A stretch of DNA of 8,565 nt from Spirochaetaceae bacterium (GTDB lineage: Bacteria > Spirochaetota > Spirochaetia > SZUA-6 > RPPD01). The number at the start of each line of letters is the position of its first letter. Within the stretch, counting starts at the first letter, position 1. The position numbers and the translations under genes are program-made. Positions 1-6,862 of the stretch are shown piece by piece. The stretch lies in contig RPPD01000065.1 in NCBI GenBank assembly GCA_003818675.1, positions 1 to 8,565 of the forward strand. Reading direction: 5' to 3'. The notes beneath the pieces were generated by a model. It was not told the origin of the DNA and did not search any database. It worked only from the letters and a program-made list of their open reading frames with translations.

Positions 1-621
1 GTCAAGGCCTTGGGTGTTGGCTGGAATACCCGCTCAGGTACCCCGCCTGCATTACTCAGAAAAACCTTTGCCATTCCATTTGTAGGTGTTGTACCAGCAG
101 TAAAACCGGCTGCTGGGCTCACCAAAAACGGCCGCATTGGAATTCTTGCAACCCCACAGACAGTAAATAATGACTATTTGACCGGACTTATAAATGATTT
201 TGCCAGGACAAGTCTGGTCTTGCGGGTCCCTGCACCTGATTTGCGCGACCTTGTTGAGGAGCGTTTTTTTACAGCAAGTGATGAGGAAAAAAATCGAATA
301 GTTCAGGATGCGGTGCGTGAAGTCATCAAGGCGGATGTTGATGTGCTTGTCATAGGCTGTACCCACTTTCTCCATGTCCTGCCGGAACTTTCAAAGGCTT
401 TGGGCGAAAAGACGATAATCATAGATTCCCGCGAAGGCGTCACCAACCAGCTCGTCCGTATTCTGGAAACAAACAATATAAAAGCCGGGGAATCCCCTGG
501 CACACCTCCCGGTGTTGCACCAAAAGCCCTCATGTATTTGACCGGGAATTGGCCTGTTGAGGAACGCCTTAGACTTTTTGCCCGTTCATTTGATATCCCT
601 ACAGTGGAAATACTTTCATGA
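1..621 (+). CDS. murI: Glutamate racemase (5' partial)
   Basis: Cytoplasmic enzyme that interconverts L- and D-glutamate by a two-cysteine, cofactor-independent mechanism and supplies D-Glu for peptidoglycan. The frame is open from base 1 and ends at TGA 619-621, giving 206 codons of a protein usually near 260-270 residues, so the N-terminal part with the first Asp motif lies outside the window. Recognisable family blocks are IPFVGVVPAVKPA (about 73-111), NGRIGILATPQTVN (about 127-168) and the second catalytic-cysteine motif GCTHF (Cys codon 358-360). The first cysteine motif, normally ACNTAS, reads GWNTRS, with Trp at 22-24 where the Cys should be. The other changes clustered in the first 45 bases suggest sequence error rather than a dead enzyme. 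The stop overlaps the rsgA start by 4 nt (ATGA), so this is the upstream gene of a murI-rsgA-mutS2 operon. Family identity is firm; the start is not visible. Confidence 0.93.
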   Translation, partial: VKALGVGWNTRSGTPPALLRKTFAIPFVGVVPAVKPAAGLTKNGRIGILATPQTVNNDYLTGLINDFARTSLVLRVPAPDLRDLVEERFFTASDEEKNRIVQDAVREVIKADVDVLVIGCTHFLHVLPELSKALGEKTIIIDSREGVTNQLVRILETNNIKAGESPGTPPGVAPKALMYLTGNWPVEERLRLFARSFDIPTVEILS

Positions 622-1589
622 CTGGTACTGTTGTACTTGGCATTAACAATATATACACCGTTCGAACCACAAATGTGGACCTTCAGTGCCGCATAAAGGG
701 CAAGGTCCTTCAGGAGGAGGAACGCTCCTATAATCCAATAGCAGTAGGCGATTGCGTTGAAGTGGAACAGGATCCAATAAGCCATGACAGAGGCGTAATT
801 TCAAGAAGGCTTCCACGCAAAAACTCACTCTCCCGTTTTAACAAGTATAAAAAATGCCCTCAAGTCATGGCAGCCAATATTGACCTTCTGGTTGTGGTCT
901 CCTCTTTTTCCCAACCTTCATTCAGACCGCGCTTCATTGACCGTCTTCTTATTGCTGCAGAATCCGGACATGTTTCACCAGTCATCTGCATAAATAAAAA
1001 AGACCTCACCGTTGCTGCCGGAGCAGCAACAGGCGCTGATGCAACGGCATCAGCGAACACATATATGGAATCCCGTCTTCGCTGTGACTGGTATGAAAAA
1101 ATCGGCTACGAAGTCTTCTATACTTCTGTTGTAAACGGCAGTGGGTTGGACAAACTGGCAAAGCGGCTTGCAGGAAAAACGGTTGTGTTTGCAGGACAGT
1201 CGGGTGTGGGAAAGTCGTCTATTTTGAACATACTGGAACCTGGCCTTTCCCTGAAAGTCGGGGAAATATCGCAGAAATACGGGAAGGGCAGCCACACAAC
1301 AAACTTCGCCGTCATGGTGGAGATACCCGGCAAGTTTACACTCATAGACACTCCAGGCATCAGGGAACTTGAACTTGACAGCATACCGTCTGATCAGCTC
1401 CGTTTTTATTTTCCTGAATTTCTCCCCTTTCAGGAGAAATGCCAGTATCCATCCTGCCTCCATGTGCTTGAACCTGATTGCGGTGTTAAAAATGCCGTGC
1501 AGACCGGAGCAATCCTGCAGGACAGATATGACAGCTATTGCCATGTCCTTGAAGATCTGATTGCCAGGGAGAAAAGTCTTTATGAATGA
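618..1589 (+). CDS. rsgA: Small ribosomal subunit biogenesis GTPase RsgA
   Basis: Circularly permuted GTPase that acts late in 30S subunit maturation. The 323-residue product has an N-terminal OB-fold (about 1-85), then the permuted G domain: G4 NKKD (126-129), the P-loop GQSGVGKSS (193-201), a HTT switch region (226-228) and G3 DTPG (244-247). A C-terminal zinc-binding knuckle follows, with Cys275, Cys280, His282 and Cys288. The permuted order G4-G1-G3 identifies the family. The start ATG overlaps the murI stop by 4 nt, and a weak GTGGA lies 9 nt upstream, so coupled translation is likely. The segment between NKKD and the YEKIGY motif is about 12 residues longer than in a typical RsgA such as B. 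subtilis YloQ (compared from memory). The extra part is Ala-rich and is encoded by two perfect DNA hairpins (1011-1055). All key GTPase and zinc residues are present. Confidence 0.95.
   Translation: MTGTVVLGINNIYTVRTTNVDLQCRIKGKVLQEEERSYNPIAVGDCVEVEQDPISHDRGVISRRLPRKNSLSRFNKYKKCPQVMAANIDLLVVVSSFSQPSFRPRFIDRLLIAAESGHVSPVICINKKDLTVAAGAATGADATASANTYMESRLRCDWYEKIGYEVFYTSVVNGSGLDKLAKRLAGKTVVFAGQSGVGKSSILNILEPGLSLKVGEISQKYGKGSHTTNFAVMVEIPGKFTLIDTPGIRELELDSIPSDQLRFYFPEFLPFQEKCQYPSCLHVLEPDCGVKNAVQTGAILQDRYDSYCHVLEDLIAREKSLYE
1011..1055. repeat. Two tandem perfect hairpins inside rsgA, exactly 15 codons
   Basis: First hairpin: GTTGCTGC (1011-1018), loop CGGA, GCAGCAAC (1023-1030), an 8-bp perfect stem. 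Second hairpin: CGCTGATGC (1034-1042), loop AACG, GCATCAGCG (1047-1055), a 9-bp perfect stem. They are separated by three bases. The block is exactly 45 nt, in frame, and codes for residues 132-146 of RsgA, an Ala/Gly/Thr-rich stretch just after the NKKD motif where the family has a variable surface loop. It may be a palindromic element inserted in frame, or a locally expanded low-complexity loop. The pairing is read directly from the sequence; the origin is inference. Confidence 0.7.
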
Positions 1590-3930
1590 ACATACACTCC
1601 GCCTGCTTTCCTTCTACCGAATAATTGACCAGGTCAAGGAACATGCGTCAGGACCTGCGGGACAGCGATTGATCGCAGAACAAAAAATCATGACTGATCC
1701 TGTTCTCGTGGCTGTGGAACTGGGCAGGGCCCATGCCATGAGGAAAATTCTTGATTCCGGGATATCCATGCCTGCATTCGATCTGCCTGATGTTGAACAT
1801 TCAGAAAAACTTCTTTCAAAGGAAGGCACTGTCCTGGAAGCAGCAGATTGTGCAGCTATTGCACGTGTAATACATACGGGTAGTCTTCTCAGACGCTTTT
1901 TTTCCGCTGAAGACATTGATGCGGGGCTTACTGATTGCGTAGCTTCTTTCCCCAATCTCACAGAAATTGAAAAACGCATCTATTCAATCATGGACAGTGA
2001 TGGCGAGATACTTTTCAAAAACGTTCCGGCACTCGCATCTTTGCAGAATGCATGCAAGAAAATCAGGAGTGAGATAGAAAAACTCGCCCTGTCATACATG
2101 AACAGCACGGAATACTCAGGCTATTTTCAGGCTGATGTCGCCTCGCTTAAAGACGGACGCACCGTGCTTCCGCTCAAGACCCAGCACAAAGGAAGGATAA
2201 AAGGGATCGTCCATGATGTGTCAGGCACTGGCCAGACTATTTTTCTCGAGCCTCAGGATCTTGTTGAGAAAAACAACGAGCTTGTTATCAAGGAAAACGC
2301 GCTCAGGAACGAGGTTCACAGAATTCTTCGCGAACTGACTGATGTCATCCGCGTTCACCTTGATGACCTTGCGGCCATAAGGGCTTCCACCGCATATCTG
2401 GACATGATCCATGCCAGGGCTTTATATGCTATAGATCTCAAGTGCAATCCAGCTCTTTCGTCAAAAAGCTCAATTATCATTTTAAATGCGCGGCATCCGC
2501 TTCTTGGCCCCACTTGTGTCCCAATTTCATTTTCCCTTGAAGACAAGGTCCAGATACTCCTTATCACAGGCCCCAACACAGGCGGGAAAACCGTTTCTGT
2601 AAAAACCCTGGGCCTGCTGGCCCTCATGAACCAGTCCGGCATGGAAATCCCTGTTGATGAGGGTTCCACCCTTCCGGTATTTGGCGGGATCTTTGCCGAT
2701 ATAGGCGATGAACAATCAATAGAGCAATCCCTCTCGACATTTCAGGCTCACATGAAAAATATTGCAGAAATCTGCGCAAAAACAGACAGCCGTTCCCTTG
2801 TTCTTCTTGACGAACTGGGCTCAGGCACGGATCCAGAGGAAGGCACCGCGATATCCATGGCCCTCCTGGACCTGTTCCTGGACCGTGGCACCAAGGTGTT
2901 GGCAACAACACATCATGGAATTTTAAAAAACTACGGATATATGAAATCCGGGGTAATGAATGCGTCAATGGAATTTGATGTAACCCGTCTGGCACCCACA
3001 TACAGGATCATCATGGGCATCCCCGGGGAGAGTCACGCACTAACGATAGCAGAGCATACAGGTGTCCCGATAGGAGTCATAAAGCAGGCTGACTCTTACC
3101 TCGAGGAAGAACGCACTGATATATCACGCCTGATAGACGAGTTGTCCAGGGAAAAGCGCAAACTTCTTGAACAGGAACAGATCCAGAAAGAAAAAGATCG
3201 CGCAGCAGAGGAAAAAATAAGAGATGCCTCCCTAAAAGAGCTTTCACTGAAACAAAAAGAACGTGAATTGCGCGAAAAGGGACTTGTTGAACTCACTTCA
3301 TTCCTCCGCGAAAGCAGGCGCGCGCTCGAACAGATAATCAGGGAGATTCGCGAAGGAGGGGATGAAACTGTTGTCACCCAGGGCCGCCAGCTTATTCAAG
3401 CGATTGCCGAACAGGTTGTACAAGAGGAAGCAAGGCTTGACCAGCTTCATGGAGAAACACCCGAAGATCCTGAGGCAAAATTAATCCCAGGCATGTCTGT
3501 AAGGGTTAAAAAAACAGGCCAGGAAGGCGAGATTGTCAGACAGGCGAGGGATAATGGATATGTCGTGCGTATCGGCAACATGCGCGTTTCCCTGGCTGCA
3601 ACAGAGCTCATTCCATTAAAAGCCAGATCTTTTTCCCAGGACCAGGTTGATGTTGTTTACTCCAGAACCCAATCAACTGAACCTGCAGTATTTGAACTGA
3701 ATGTCCGCGGGTTCCGCCTTGCCCAAGCCATGCGGGCTGTGGAAAAGCAGATGGATGCTGCGGTTGTCTCAGGCATCAAGGAGTGGAGCATTGTTCATGG
3801 CAAGGGGACTGGAACACTTCAAACAGCAATCCATGATTATCTGAAAGACTCACCATTTGTGGCAAGCTTTTCCTTTGCAAGGCCGGAGTTCGGCGGATCA
3901 GGCAAGACAATTGTGATTCTTAAAAGCTGA
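1582..3930 (+). CDS. mutS2: MutS2 family ATPase/endonuclease with C-terminal Smr domain
   Basis: MutS paralogue lacking the N-terminal mismatch-recognition domain. Family members have been linked to suppressing recombination and, in Bacillus, to splitting collided ribosomes. The product is 782 residues, usual for the family. It has a core/lever region (about 1-300), an ABC-type ATPase with Walker A GPNTGGKT (330-337) and Walker B ending in Asp410-Glu411 followed by LGSGTDPEEG, a long charged coiled coil (about 505-593), a small KOW-like beta segment (about 635-680) and a C-terminal Smr domain (about 704-782) with HGKGTG at 739-744. The first Smr motif reads LNVRG (706-710) where LDLRG is usual. 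I chose ATG 1582 because AGGGAG (1566-1571) lies 10 nt upstream and the product then starts like other MutS2 proteins; an in-frame TTG at 1561 is less likely. It overlaps rsgA by 8 nt. Only seven bases separate its stop from the convergent hydrolase. Confidence 0.95.
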   Translation: MNEHTLRLLSFYRIIDQVKEHASGPAGQRLIAEQKIMTDPVLVAVELGRAHAMRKILDSGISMPAFDLPDVEHSEKLLSKEGTVLEAADCAAIARVIHTGSLLRRFFSAEDIDAGLTDCVASFPNLTEIEKRIYSIMDSDGEILFKNVPALASLQNACKKIRSEIEKLALSYMNSTEYSGYFQADVASLKDGRTVLPLKTQHKGRIKGIVHDVSGTGQTIFLEPQDLVEKNNELVIKENALRNEVHRILRELTDVIRVHLDDLAAIRASTAYLDMIHARALYAIDLKCNPALSSKSSIIILNARHPLLGPTCVPISFSLEDKVQILLITGPNTGGKTVSVKTLGLLALMNQSGMEIPVDEGSTLPVFGGIFADIGDEQSIEQSLSTFQAHMKNIAEICAKTDSRSLVLLDELGSGTDPEEGTAISMALLDLFLDRGTKVLATTHHGILKNYGYMKSGVMNASMEFDVTRLAPTYRIIMGIPGESHALTIAEHTGVPIGVIKQADSYLEEERTDISRLIDELSREKRKLLEQEQIQKEKDRAAEEKIRDASLKELSLKQKERELREKGLVELTSFLRESRRALEQIIREIREGGDETVVTQGRQLIQAIAEQVVQEEARLDQLHGETPEDPEAKLIPGMSVRVKKTGQEGEIVRQARDNGYVVRIGNMRVSLAATELIPLKARSFSQDQVDVVYSRTQSTEPAVFELNVRGFRLAQAMRAVEKQMDAAVVSGIKEWSIVHGKGTGTLQTAIHDYLKDSPFVASFSFARPEFGGSGKTIVILKS

Positions 3931-3937
3931 TTTCTTT

Positions 3938-4693
3938 CTATTGGATAATCTTAACCTGTCTGAGCCAGTCTTCGCAGAGTTTCGGCCATGTACGCACTTC
4001 GTCAGGCGCCTCTTCACGCAGCCCCAGGCCATGTTTTCCCTCCTGGAACAGATGCATGGCAAAGGGTATGCTGTTTTTCCGCAATGCCCCGGCCAACAAC
4101 AAACTGTTTTCGACTGGGACCGCAGTGTCTGCGACAGTATGCCAGATGAAAATCAAAGGCGTTTCCGCGCTCACCCTGTTTTCGCACGAGAGCCCGTCAA
4201 GCAGCGCCTTGTCTGCCTTATGCCCTGCAAGGTTTGCCACCGATCCCTCATGCGCATATTTTGTAAACGATATGACCGGATAGCAGAGAATGGCGAAATC
4301 AGGCCTCGCCCAGGCTTTCTGTCCGGTCTTTTTGGCATTGCCCTTTTCAGTGGCGAGCAAACACGCCAGATGCCCGCCGGCCGAAAATCCCATGACTCCC
4401 AGCCTTTCCGGATCAATGTTGTATTCACCGGCGTGCTCGCGGACATGACATACTGCGTTTCTTAAGTCATCAAGCGGCGCGGGATAAAGATCCGGCGAGA
4501 CCCTGTAGTACAAAATAAATGCGGACAGCCCTATTGAATTAAGCCATTTCGCAACAGGGAGTCCTTCATGATCAGCCTGGCGGGAATACCCGCCACCCGG
4601 GCAGACCACGACCGCCGGATTTTTTTTGCCCTGCGAAAGAAGGCACGGCTTGAGTATCTTCTGATCGCTCATTTTCTGATTTAATTTATCCAT
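3938..4693 (-). CDS. Alpha/beta hydrolase, esterase/lipase-like (BD-FAE / acetyl-xylan-esterase type)
   Basis: Serine hydrolase of the esterase/lipase type (COG0657-like) that probably removes acyl groups from small or carbohydrate esters; the substrate cannot be read from sequence. The 251-residue product shows the oxyanion-hole motif CPGGGY (31-36), the block YRVSPDLYPAPLDDLRNA (63-80), the nucleophile elbow GFSAGG with Ser104, acid Asp189 in VADTAVP, and His221 in GKHGLGL, so the triad is complete. No signal peptide is visible, so it is predicted cytoplasmic. It lies 28 nt downstream of the omptin-like gene on the same strand and is probably co-transcribed with it. The start is uncertain. 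ATG 4693 has AGAGG directly against it, too close for a normal ribosome-binding site. An internal ATG at 4672 is the alternative. A better site upstream serves an ATG at 4708 that is in frame but interrupted by TAG. Confidence 0.88.
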   Translation of the reverse strand: MDKLNQKMSDQKILKPCLLSQGKKNPAVVVCPGGGYSRQADHEGLPVAKWLNSIGLSAFILYYRVSPDLYPAPLDDLRNAVCHVREHAGEYNIDPERLGVMGFSAGGHLACLLATEKGNAKKTGQKAWARPDFAILCYPVISFTKYAHEGSVANLAGHKADKALLDGLSCENRVSAETPLIFIWHTVADTAVPVENSLLLAGALRKNSIPFAMHLFQEGKHGLGLREEAPDEVRTWPKLCEDWLRQVKIIQ

Positions 4694-4696
4694 CCT

Positions 4697-4720
4697 CTAC
4701 GGTTTCATTTGTATTTTCCT
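4697..4720 (-). promoter_or_regulatory. Ribosome-binding site and three-codon reading frame ahead of the hydrolase
   Basis: On the minus strand the gap after the omptin-like gene reads AGGA (4717-4720), eight bases, then ATG AAA CCG TAG (4708 down to 4697). Next comes AGG and the hydrolase ATG at 4693. The short frame is in register with the hydrolase, so the amber codon separates a well-spaced start signal from the rest of the gene by two codons. It may work as a start-stop leader with re-initiation, may mark an N-terminal nonsense mutation, or may be chance. Confidence 0.4.
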
Positions 4721-4721
4721 G

Positions 4722-5741
4722 CTAAAAAAGATAGGTCAATTTAATTGAAAGCCCATAAGTAAAACAGGCTGCCCCACCTTTCCAGGTTGAGCTTAAAATA
4801 TACAAGTCAGAGTCAATTGTCCCTGAATAGCTGTCCCCTTTAAATGGCGGGCTCCATTGCAATAATATGTCCATGGAAGCTGCAAACTGTTCCAAAAAAA
4901 GATATGACACGCTTACTTTACCAGCAGTATAAAAACCCCATGATGGAAAATCCAGGTATTCGGTGTCACTCGTCAGATGCAGGTCCCTGGCGTATACAAA
5001 CGATAAAAAAGGGCTCACGCATAAAAAAAACCTGAGATTCAATTCAGGTATAATCTGCCACAGGATTTCTGTTCCAATATATGGGACGAACCAGTTCTGT
5101 TCATATTCTATGACTTTTCCGGGGTAAGTACCTGTTGTGTTGGTTGTCATAATGAAATGATTAAAATGTCCATACATTCCATAAAAATGAAAACGTTTGT
5201 ATGTGAATCCAACCAGGAGGGTCAAGACCACAATTTCATCATTGATAATCCCATATCCCATATTCATGTCAGCAAAAATCGAATAATAAAGAAAGCTCCT
5301 GTGCCAGGAATACATATTCAGATCGCCAGTATACTCGTACGGTGGCGAATCATCCGGATCATAATTCCAGTCGCGGTCTTCCATGTATCCGACTTCCATT
5401 GGATAACCAAACCATACGCCAATTCCTCCGAATATATTTTCATATACCCGCGTACAGGCAGTGATTCCTGAATACACTATTGGCTGGATATTCCAGTCAA
5501 GCCTGCTCACCATATAATCAAAACTGTCGTCTCCGGAATTATCAGAAAAAACATATTCATATAAGGTTCCAAAAAGAACTCCGGTATCTATGGAAATCTC
5601 TATCAGGTTTTCCTGTTTTCCGGTTTTTTCGCTGTCTGACAAAGCATATTCCGGTATTTCCGAAACATGTTGAGCAAACAGTCTGCTCCCTGCCATGAAT
5701 AAAATAATCAATAATAAAGTATTCTTTGAAGTCATCGTCAT
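4722..5741 (-). CDS. Omptin-family-like outer-membrane beta-barrel protein, possibly not proteolytic
   Basis: Predicted outer-membrane barrel related to omptins (OmpT, Pla). From ATG 5741 the product has 339 residues: a signal peptide (MTMTSK, then LLLIILFM, cleavage near FAQ 22-24), repeated amphipathic strands, and a terminal LTYLF with the final Phe typical of barrel assembly signals. Omptin-like blocks are SRLDWNIQP (79-87), GYMEDRDW (118-125), and PGKVIEYEQNWFVPYIG (207-223). Asp122 and Asp124 match the catalytic pair Asp83/Asp85 of OmpT. At the place of OmpT Asp210/His212, just before PGK, the sequence has TTNTTGTY, so that pair seems absent. The frame stays open upstream to 5972, but that part is antisense to the oxidoreductase gene and unlikely to be coding. 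In-frame ATGs at 5753 and 5735 are alternative starts; none has a clear ribosome-binding site. The hydrolase follows on the same strand. Confidence 0.8.
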   Translation of the reverse strand: MTMTSKNTLLLIILFMAGSRLFAQHVSEIPEYALSDSEKTGKQENLIEISIDTGVLFGTLYEYVFSDNSGDDSFDYMVSRLDWNIQPIVYSGITACTRVYENIFGGIGVWFGYPMEVGYMEDRDWNYDPDDSPPYEYTGDLNMYSWHRSFLYYSIFADMNMGYGIINDEIVVLTLLVGFTYKRFHFYGMYGHFNHFIMTTNTTGTYPGKVIEYEQNWFVPYIGTEILWQIIPELNLRFFLCVSPFLSFVYARDLHLTSDTEYLDFPSWGFYTAGKVSVSYLFLEQFAASMDILLQWSPPFKGDSYSGTIDSDLYILSSTWKGGAACFTYGLSIKLTYLF

Positions 5742-5793
5742 TACTGCAAGCATACAATAAATCTGAAATAATAAAAAGGTATATTTCACAAAT
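5742..5793. promoter_or_regulatory. Divergent AT-rich intergenic region with a possible -10 box
   Basis: These 52 bases separate the starts of the minus-strand omptin-like gene and the plus-strand oxidoreductase, so promoters for both should lie here or just inside the genes. On the plus strand TACAAT (5753-5758) is a fair -10 box, and a downstream AAAAAGG ends at 5779, 14 nt before the ATG at 5794. No well-spaced -35 partner is seen: TTGAAG at 5726-5731 is 21 nt away. I see no convincing operator or minus-strand promoter. Confidence 0.3.
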
Positions 5794-6840
5794 ATGCATT
5801 TCATGCTAAAACAAATCATGAAGAAATACAGGGCTGCTGTGATAGGGACTGGCAGAATTGGCTTTTCCCTGGAGAATGACGGCTTGCGCGAACAGCCCGC
5901 CTCCCATGCCAGCGCGTTGTCAGGCCACCCTTCAGTTACACTTGCAGCCGGGTGCGATATTGATCCTGTCAACCTGAAGGCATTTCATAAAAAATACCCG
6001 CACACAAATATTTATTCTGATGCTGACATGCTAATGCGTCAGGAAAAGCCGGATCTTGTCAGTGTGGCAGTTGATGAGAGCGCCCACCTGAAAATAATGG
6101 AGACGATCTGTGTCCATAGACCCGGCCTTGTGATCCTTGAAAAGCCCGTGGCACCCAACACAAAGGATGCAAAAAAGATTTCAGCCATATGCAGGCGATT
6201 TCATGTTCCAGTGTGTATAAATCATGAACGTCGTTTTTCAATTGATTACATGGAGGCACGGAAGCTTTTGGCCAAAGGCAGAATCGGCATCATTCACTCT
6301 GTTCGCGCGAACCTCTGGGGAGGCGGCACTGTATGGAAAGATTCTGCGCGCAAGGATGGAACTTGTTCCCTTCTCCATGACGGGACACATCTTGTGGACA
6401 TTCTCCGTTTTCTTCTTGGCAAAGAGCTTGTCAAGGCACATGTTGATCATTACACAAAAAACAAAAAGGGCGATATTGATTCCCTTTACTGCCGTCTGAC
6501 AGCGGGCAAGGTACTTGTAAACCTTGAGTTTTGCGGCAATAAGCGGGCTTTTGATTTTGGAATGGAATTTTCTGGAAGTAAGGGCAAATTGGCCATTGGC
6601 AATGGTTTTTTCCGGGTCTATACCAGCAAACCATCTCCATATTATTCAGGATTCCATTCGCTTGCCAGGGACAGAAACGTAAAACGTCCGTTTAAAACAG
6701 GCTATTTCCGCAACATGGTTTCAAACTGCGTGGATTTCCTTGATGGAAAAAATAAACTCAATTCCACGCTTGAGGAAGGGCTGAAAACTCTTTCGATCCT
6801 TTACAATATCGCAGACCTTATTACAGGCTGCAAAAAATAA
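5794..6840 (+). CDS. Gfo/Idh/MocA family NAD(P)-dependent oxidoreductase
   Basis: Cytoplasmic dehydrogenase of the glucose-fructose oxidoreductase / inositol dehydrogenase family, which oxidises or reduces hydroxyl groups on sugars or cyclitols; the substrate is unknown. The 348-residue product has an N-terminal Rossmann fold with AVIGTGRIG (15-23), an acidic end of the second strand at CDIDP (54-58), the family EKP motif with Lys117 (116-118), and LHDGTHLVD (194-202) with Asp196 and His199 in the usual catalytic Asp-x-x-x-His-like position. A C-terminal beta-sheet domain follows. Start choice: ATG 5794 has a weak AAGG 14 nt upstream. ATG 5818 would give MKKYRAAVIGTG, the usual family beginning, but has no ribosome-binding site, so either is possible. 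It stands alone on its strand, divergent from the omptin-like gene and convergent with the methyltransferase homologue, whose stop is 22 nt away. No terminator hairpin with a T-run is seen there. Confidence 0.9.
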   Translation: MHFMLKQIMKKYRAAVIGTGRIGFSLENDGLREQPASHASALSGHPSVTLAAGCDIDPVNLKAFHKKYPHTNIYSDADMLMRQEKPDLVSVAVDESAHLKIMETICVHRPGLVILEKPVAPNTKDAKKISAICRRFHVPVCINHERRFSIDYMEARKLLAKGRIGIIHSVRANLWGGGTVWKDSARKDGTCSLLHDGTHLVDILRFLLGKELVKAHVDHYTKNKKGDIDSLYCRLTAGKVLVNLEFCGNKRAFDFGMEFSGSKGKLAIGNGFFRVYTSKPSPYYSGFHSLARDRNVKRPFKTGYFRNMVSNCVDFLDGKNKLNSTLEEGLKTLSILYNIADLITGCKK

Positions 6841-6862
6841 TAAAGCAATTTTATCACAGAGT

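Noticed and set aside
484..501. Imperfect GC-rich hairpin (GCCGGGG / CCCC-T-GGC) late in murI
   Set aside because: It lies inside coding sequence, has a bulged base and is followed by no T-run. It does not resemble the tandem hairpins in rsgA.
3931..3937. Terminator between mutS2 and the convergent hydrolase
   Set aside because: The gap is seven bases and no stable hairpin is visible on either side, so none can be supported.
3941..4465. 174-codon plus-strand open frame opposite the hydrolase
   Set aside because: The minus strand carries a complete catalytic triad and family motifs; the plus-strand product shows no recognisable domain.
4579..4594. Perfect hairpin GGCGGG-AATA-CCCGCC inside the hydrolase gene
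   Set aside because: It falls on codons of the conserved GGGYSRQ oxyanion-hole segment and has no T-run, so it is best explained by coding constraint and not by a terminator.
5742..5972. Open N-terminal extension of the omptin-like reading frame (77 codons)
   Set aside because: It runs antisense to the conserved Rossmann fold of the oxidoreductase, and a clear signal peptide begins at 5741, so the extension is not expected to be translated.
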